The notes beneath the pieces were generated by a model that saw only the letters and a list, made by a program, of their open reading frames with translations, had not been told where the DNA came from and ran no database searches. This document shows, piece after piece, positions 62,801-64,000 of a DNA stretch of 64,000 nt. Numbering within the stretch: the first letter of the stretch is position 1; the number at the start of each line of letters is the position of its first letter. Source of the stretch: Lentisphaerota bacterium (lineage in GTDB: Bacteria > Verrucomicrobiota > Lentisphaeria > Oligosphaerales > JABHEG01); NCBI GenBank assembly GCA_018676675.1, contig JABHEG010000367.1:62001-126000 (forward strand). The letters are read 5' to 3'. The translations under genes and the position numbers were made by a program.

Positions 62801-64000
62801 AGCCCTCCAGATCTCCGGGCGTGTCAAAGGTGAACAACACCCCGGGATGTGTCTGCGAGACGAGACGCAGGGCGGTAGCAGGGACTTCCTGTGGTTTGTC
62901 CACGGCAGCGGGAGGCGAGGGGCTCTCCGACTTGTCCTCCACCCGGACTTGCGGTGCAGGGCGGAACGGGACCCGCGCGCTGTAGGAAATTTTGGCTCGT
63001 GCGATCAGGATGCTGTTGTCCACCGTCCAGAGGGCGACACGGCCCGCTTTGAGGGGCTCCTCATCCGTCCAGGACAGGATCTTCTCGTTCTCGAAGTAGA
63101 GCTCAACCAGGGGACCGACCCGCCGCAGTTTGACATAAAACCACTTGCGGTGAAGATGCTGTGGTCGGACGTACTTCTTGCGCGTGGAGGGCACGAAAGG
63201 ACGATCTGTTTCTGCCACAATCTTGCCGTTCCGCAGCACTCTGGTCCACGTGGTGTCCCAACCGGACACGACCACGGTATAGCCGTCGAACACAGAGGCT
63301 CCGGTGCTGGACACAACGGCGTTGATGTCTCCGGGGCGAGGGTAGTAGGGCATGAAATTGTGGTCGGACCGGTAGCGCATCCCGGCGTAGAATTCGAGCG
63401 TCACGTCGCCCGGGAAGGTGTCGACGTGCCAGAGTGAGGCAAGGGCATCGCTCTCGCCAACCATATAGGCCCAGCGCGGGTCACAATGGAATTTGTTACT
63501 GACTTCCCAGCGCCCCAGCTTCCGCCAGCGCACGGGGACGTGGTCGAACTGATCGTCCACGACATGATCACGCTTGAGAACAAGCTGCTCGAGGAGCTCC
63601 GCGGACGCCAGTTGCAGCCCTACCCGGGTGCCGTCGGGGAGGGAATCTGCAGGCAGTTGACAGAAGAACGGTTCGGCTTCGCCACAGCGCAGCCAGAGGA
63701 AGGAGCCGTCTTTCCGAAGGTCAACGGTCTTGGCCTCGGGGGGCAGGGCGAATTGGGCCCGAGTCAACCGTTCTCCGTTCCACAGCAGCTCGGCCGTGAG
63801 CTTCTCCGACCGTTTGCCGGTGGGGCGCACATGCACCGTCGCCCCCGTCTCCGGACCTTCCGAGGACGCCATGAGGAAGGCGGTGAACCCGTTGTCTTCC
63901 GTGGCTGCGGCGATCGGGAGCGAGAGCTCTGCGGCCCCGAAGAAGTCTCCTTTGTGCCACCACGTTGGGGCAGAGCTGTCCGTTTGCTCGGCCAAGACCC
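59829..64000 (-). CDS. giant multidomain secreted carbohydrate-related protein, partial
   Basis: The frame is open to the window edge, so the true start, and any signal peptide, lie outside; at least 1388 residues are encoded. Parts seen from the N-terminal side: a beta domain; a LamG/DUF1080-like jelly roll (FHCDPRWAYMVGESDALASL, WFYVKLRRVGPLVELYFENE); three CBM-like jelly rolls (FDTPGDLEGWEETGEPGDAR, IHDTFEYDLGTWARIGPDRN, NQFDFEEDQPKLTASAYFIT), each ending in an FxIDDF- or FMLDDV-like strand; and Ig/FnIII-like modules (YSYHWSSAPNEDPDTDVDGT, HIRAVDRAGNWSET, HACARDTAGNMSKPG). No catalytic domain is apparent. It is a likely surface glycan-binding protein, 200 bases upstream of the transport genes. 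Confidence 0.65.
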   Translation of the reverse strand, partial: VLAEQTDSSAPTWWHKGDFFGAAELSLPIAAATEDNGFTAFLMASSEGPETGATVHVRPTGKRSEKLTAELLWNGERLTRAQFALPPEAKTVDLRKDGSFLWLRCGEAEPFFCQLPADSLPDGTRVGLQLASAELLEQLVLKRDHVVDDQFDHVPVRWRKLGRWEVSNKFHCDPRWAYMVGESDALASLWHVDTFPGDVTLEFYAGMRYRSDHNFMPYYPRPGDINAVVSSTGASVFDGYTVVVSGWDTTWTRVLRNGKIVAETDRPFVPSTRKKYVRPQHLHRKWFYVKLRRVGPLVELYFENEKILSWTDEEPLKAGRVALWTVDNSILIARAKISYSARVPFRPAPQVRVEDKSESPSPPAAVDKPQEVPATALRLVSQTHPGVLFTFDTPGDLEGWEETGEPGDARLTWADTDADDHGGSLRASNVAAGGQLRVPVPLNRLDVRRATHLTFACRMDPGTKANLYATIGGKRYVIHLTGPPDDDENLICLGRMPMQADGRWHRLFLALGDVLLKHRPLDRRLVIEDMAFGVERGGYLLAGRGGNPTGTSFQIDDFEIAAQGAPPLKARLQKGTDTQVLKGTFDIRHVNGTIVCKDQSLADGWVEQGLDEGLYTLEVAAEGPAGHRELLRFRITGETTTVESISPPSKADWGGENVTVRLSPSPLPTLSDLVVRTNGRSYPVDNKRVRWIAETRSLVFDAARAQMALTDAKPYAFQLAPRRGGGPPLAEWTLNFKLTEDKLPPQPVRLRDYAIHDTFEYDLGTWARIGPDRNGREHSALLIRDDRLPASGQYSLKLFNELIGGLAGAQVSTKSINAGKHPIISFDCRMEEEVLFDLLFTGGAGQSRITVTDNGHRNTARHVGDFTPTIAADGNWHHLEVNWHDLLAALPYCAGQFSVSNLRVGDSGWTGNRERAIYWIDNFRVAPTLSAAGQGLLLRWATSDPGGIAGYSYHWSSAPNEDPDTDVDGTAGSARFTDIPEGRQFFHIRAVDRAGNWSETTHWLILVDNTPPQLSESTPAADTTSADRELRIVLGDPLSGLDPASLRLTVNGRYCAPGRKGVTVDLKTGLFAVDWVAAGVRPKTVGEAQTFEVVLNPVRDFAGNSTERKSWTWTLSSEGDTRPPPAPRITWANGKVLNQFDFEEDQPKLTASAYFITDRPFSPARGSHVLQTTVGATGTAIRLALPGQVDTSTHRYLSFRYRFPPDLKVDFSGMLETREPDTIWLLTKLTDGDIRPDYVFRTGQLEGITCDNQWHAALIDLRQQVETWHENKPEGAATSFVLKSLAIGDMGFNWHDVGTTFMLDDVVLAAGAAAGAEFAVSSSDESGVTAYACAIDRDPDGLPGEADLLKPGERFKPSFPEKGVWYVHACARDTAGNMSKPGHFTVVVE

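Overview
The window is about 64 kb of GC-rich bacterial chromosome and looks like an anaerobic, glycan-degrading member of the PVC superphylum or a neighbour (Lentisphaerota, Kiritimatiellota, Planctomycetota or Ca. Hydrogenedentota). This is inferred from gene content: secreted formylglycine sulfatases, LamG and beta-helix proteins, a Tat-type Gfo/Idh oxidoreductase, a UroD-family protein, a zinc-ribbon Ser/Thr kinase, and oxygen-sensitive electron-bifurcation modules. There is no rRNA, so the placement is not firm.

Layout. 0-11.5 kb: a truncated PHP hydrolase, secreted proteins, a kinase, a two-gene E1 (pdhA-pdhB) unit, a UroD-family protein and a Gfo/Idh protein with a strong terminator. 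11.6-19.0 kb: a probable decayed genomic island next to tRNA-Ala(GGC). It has an integrase fragment by the tRNA 3' end and an imperfect copy of the tRNA end 7.35 kb away. Between them lie two secreted glycan-active proteins, an interrupted IS3-family element, and a broken REP-associated transposase with repeats. 19.3-30.4 kb: central metabolism (NfnAB transhydrogenase, enolase, aconitase, AccA, an ArgA-like acetyltransferase), a degenerate kinase, an L,D-transpeptidase and a PocR/AraC regulator.

30.6-47.6 kb is the centrepiece: one co-directional, tightly packed run of 13 genes. The order is fhs, QmoA/HdrA-like, QmoB-like (HdrA + ferredoxin + MvhD), metV, metF, hdrC, HdrA(N-half)-NuoE fusion, nuoF, NuoG(N)-HdrA(C-half)-HdrA fusion, mvhD/flxD, flxC-like, flxB-like and flxA-like. 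It encodes formate activation and methylene-THF reductase (MetFV) joined to a very large Hdr/Flx/Nuo redox apparatus. Its most striking feature is that one HdrA is split in the middle of its ferredoxin domain. Its halves are fused to NuoE and to the NuoG N-terminus, with nuoF between, as if a nuoEFG cassette had been inserted into a tandem hdrA gene. The apparatus has two candidate NAD(P)H sites (NuoF, FlxA), several HdrA flavin modules, an HdrC, and no HdrB. With Nfn 10 kb upstream it suggests a flavin-bifurcating link between NAD(P)H, ferredoxin and the methyl branch of C1 metabolism.

47.6-64 kb: a 32-bp inverted-repeat element, a sulfatase, ribokinase, the SAM cycle (ahcY, adenosine-kinase-like, metK), then a sulfated-glycan unit (LamG-sulfatase, two ABC permeases, solute-binding lipoprotein) and a giant secreted multidomain protein cut by the window edge.
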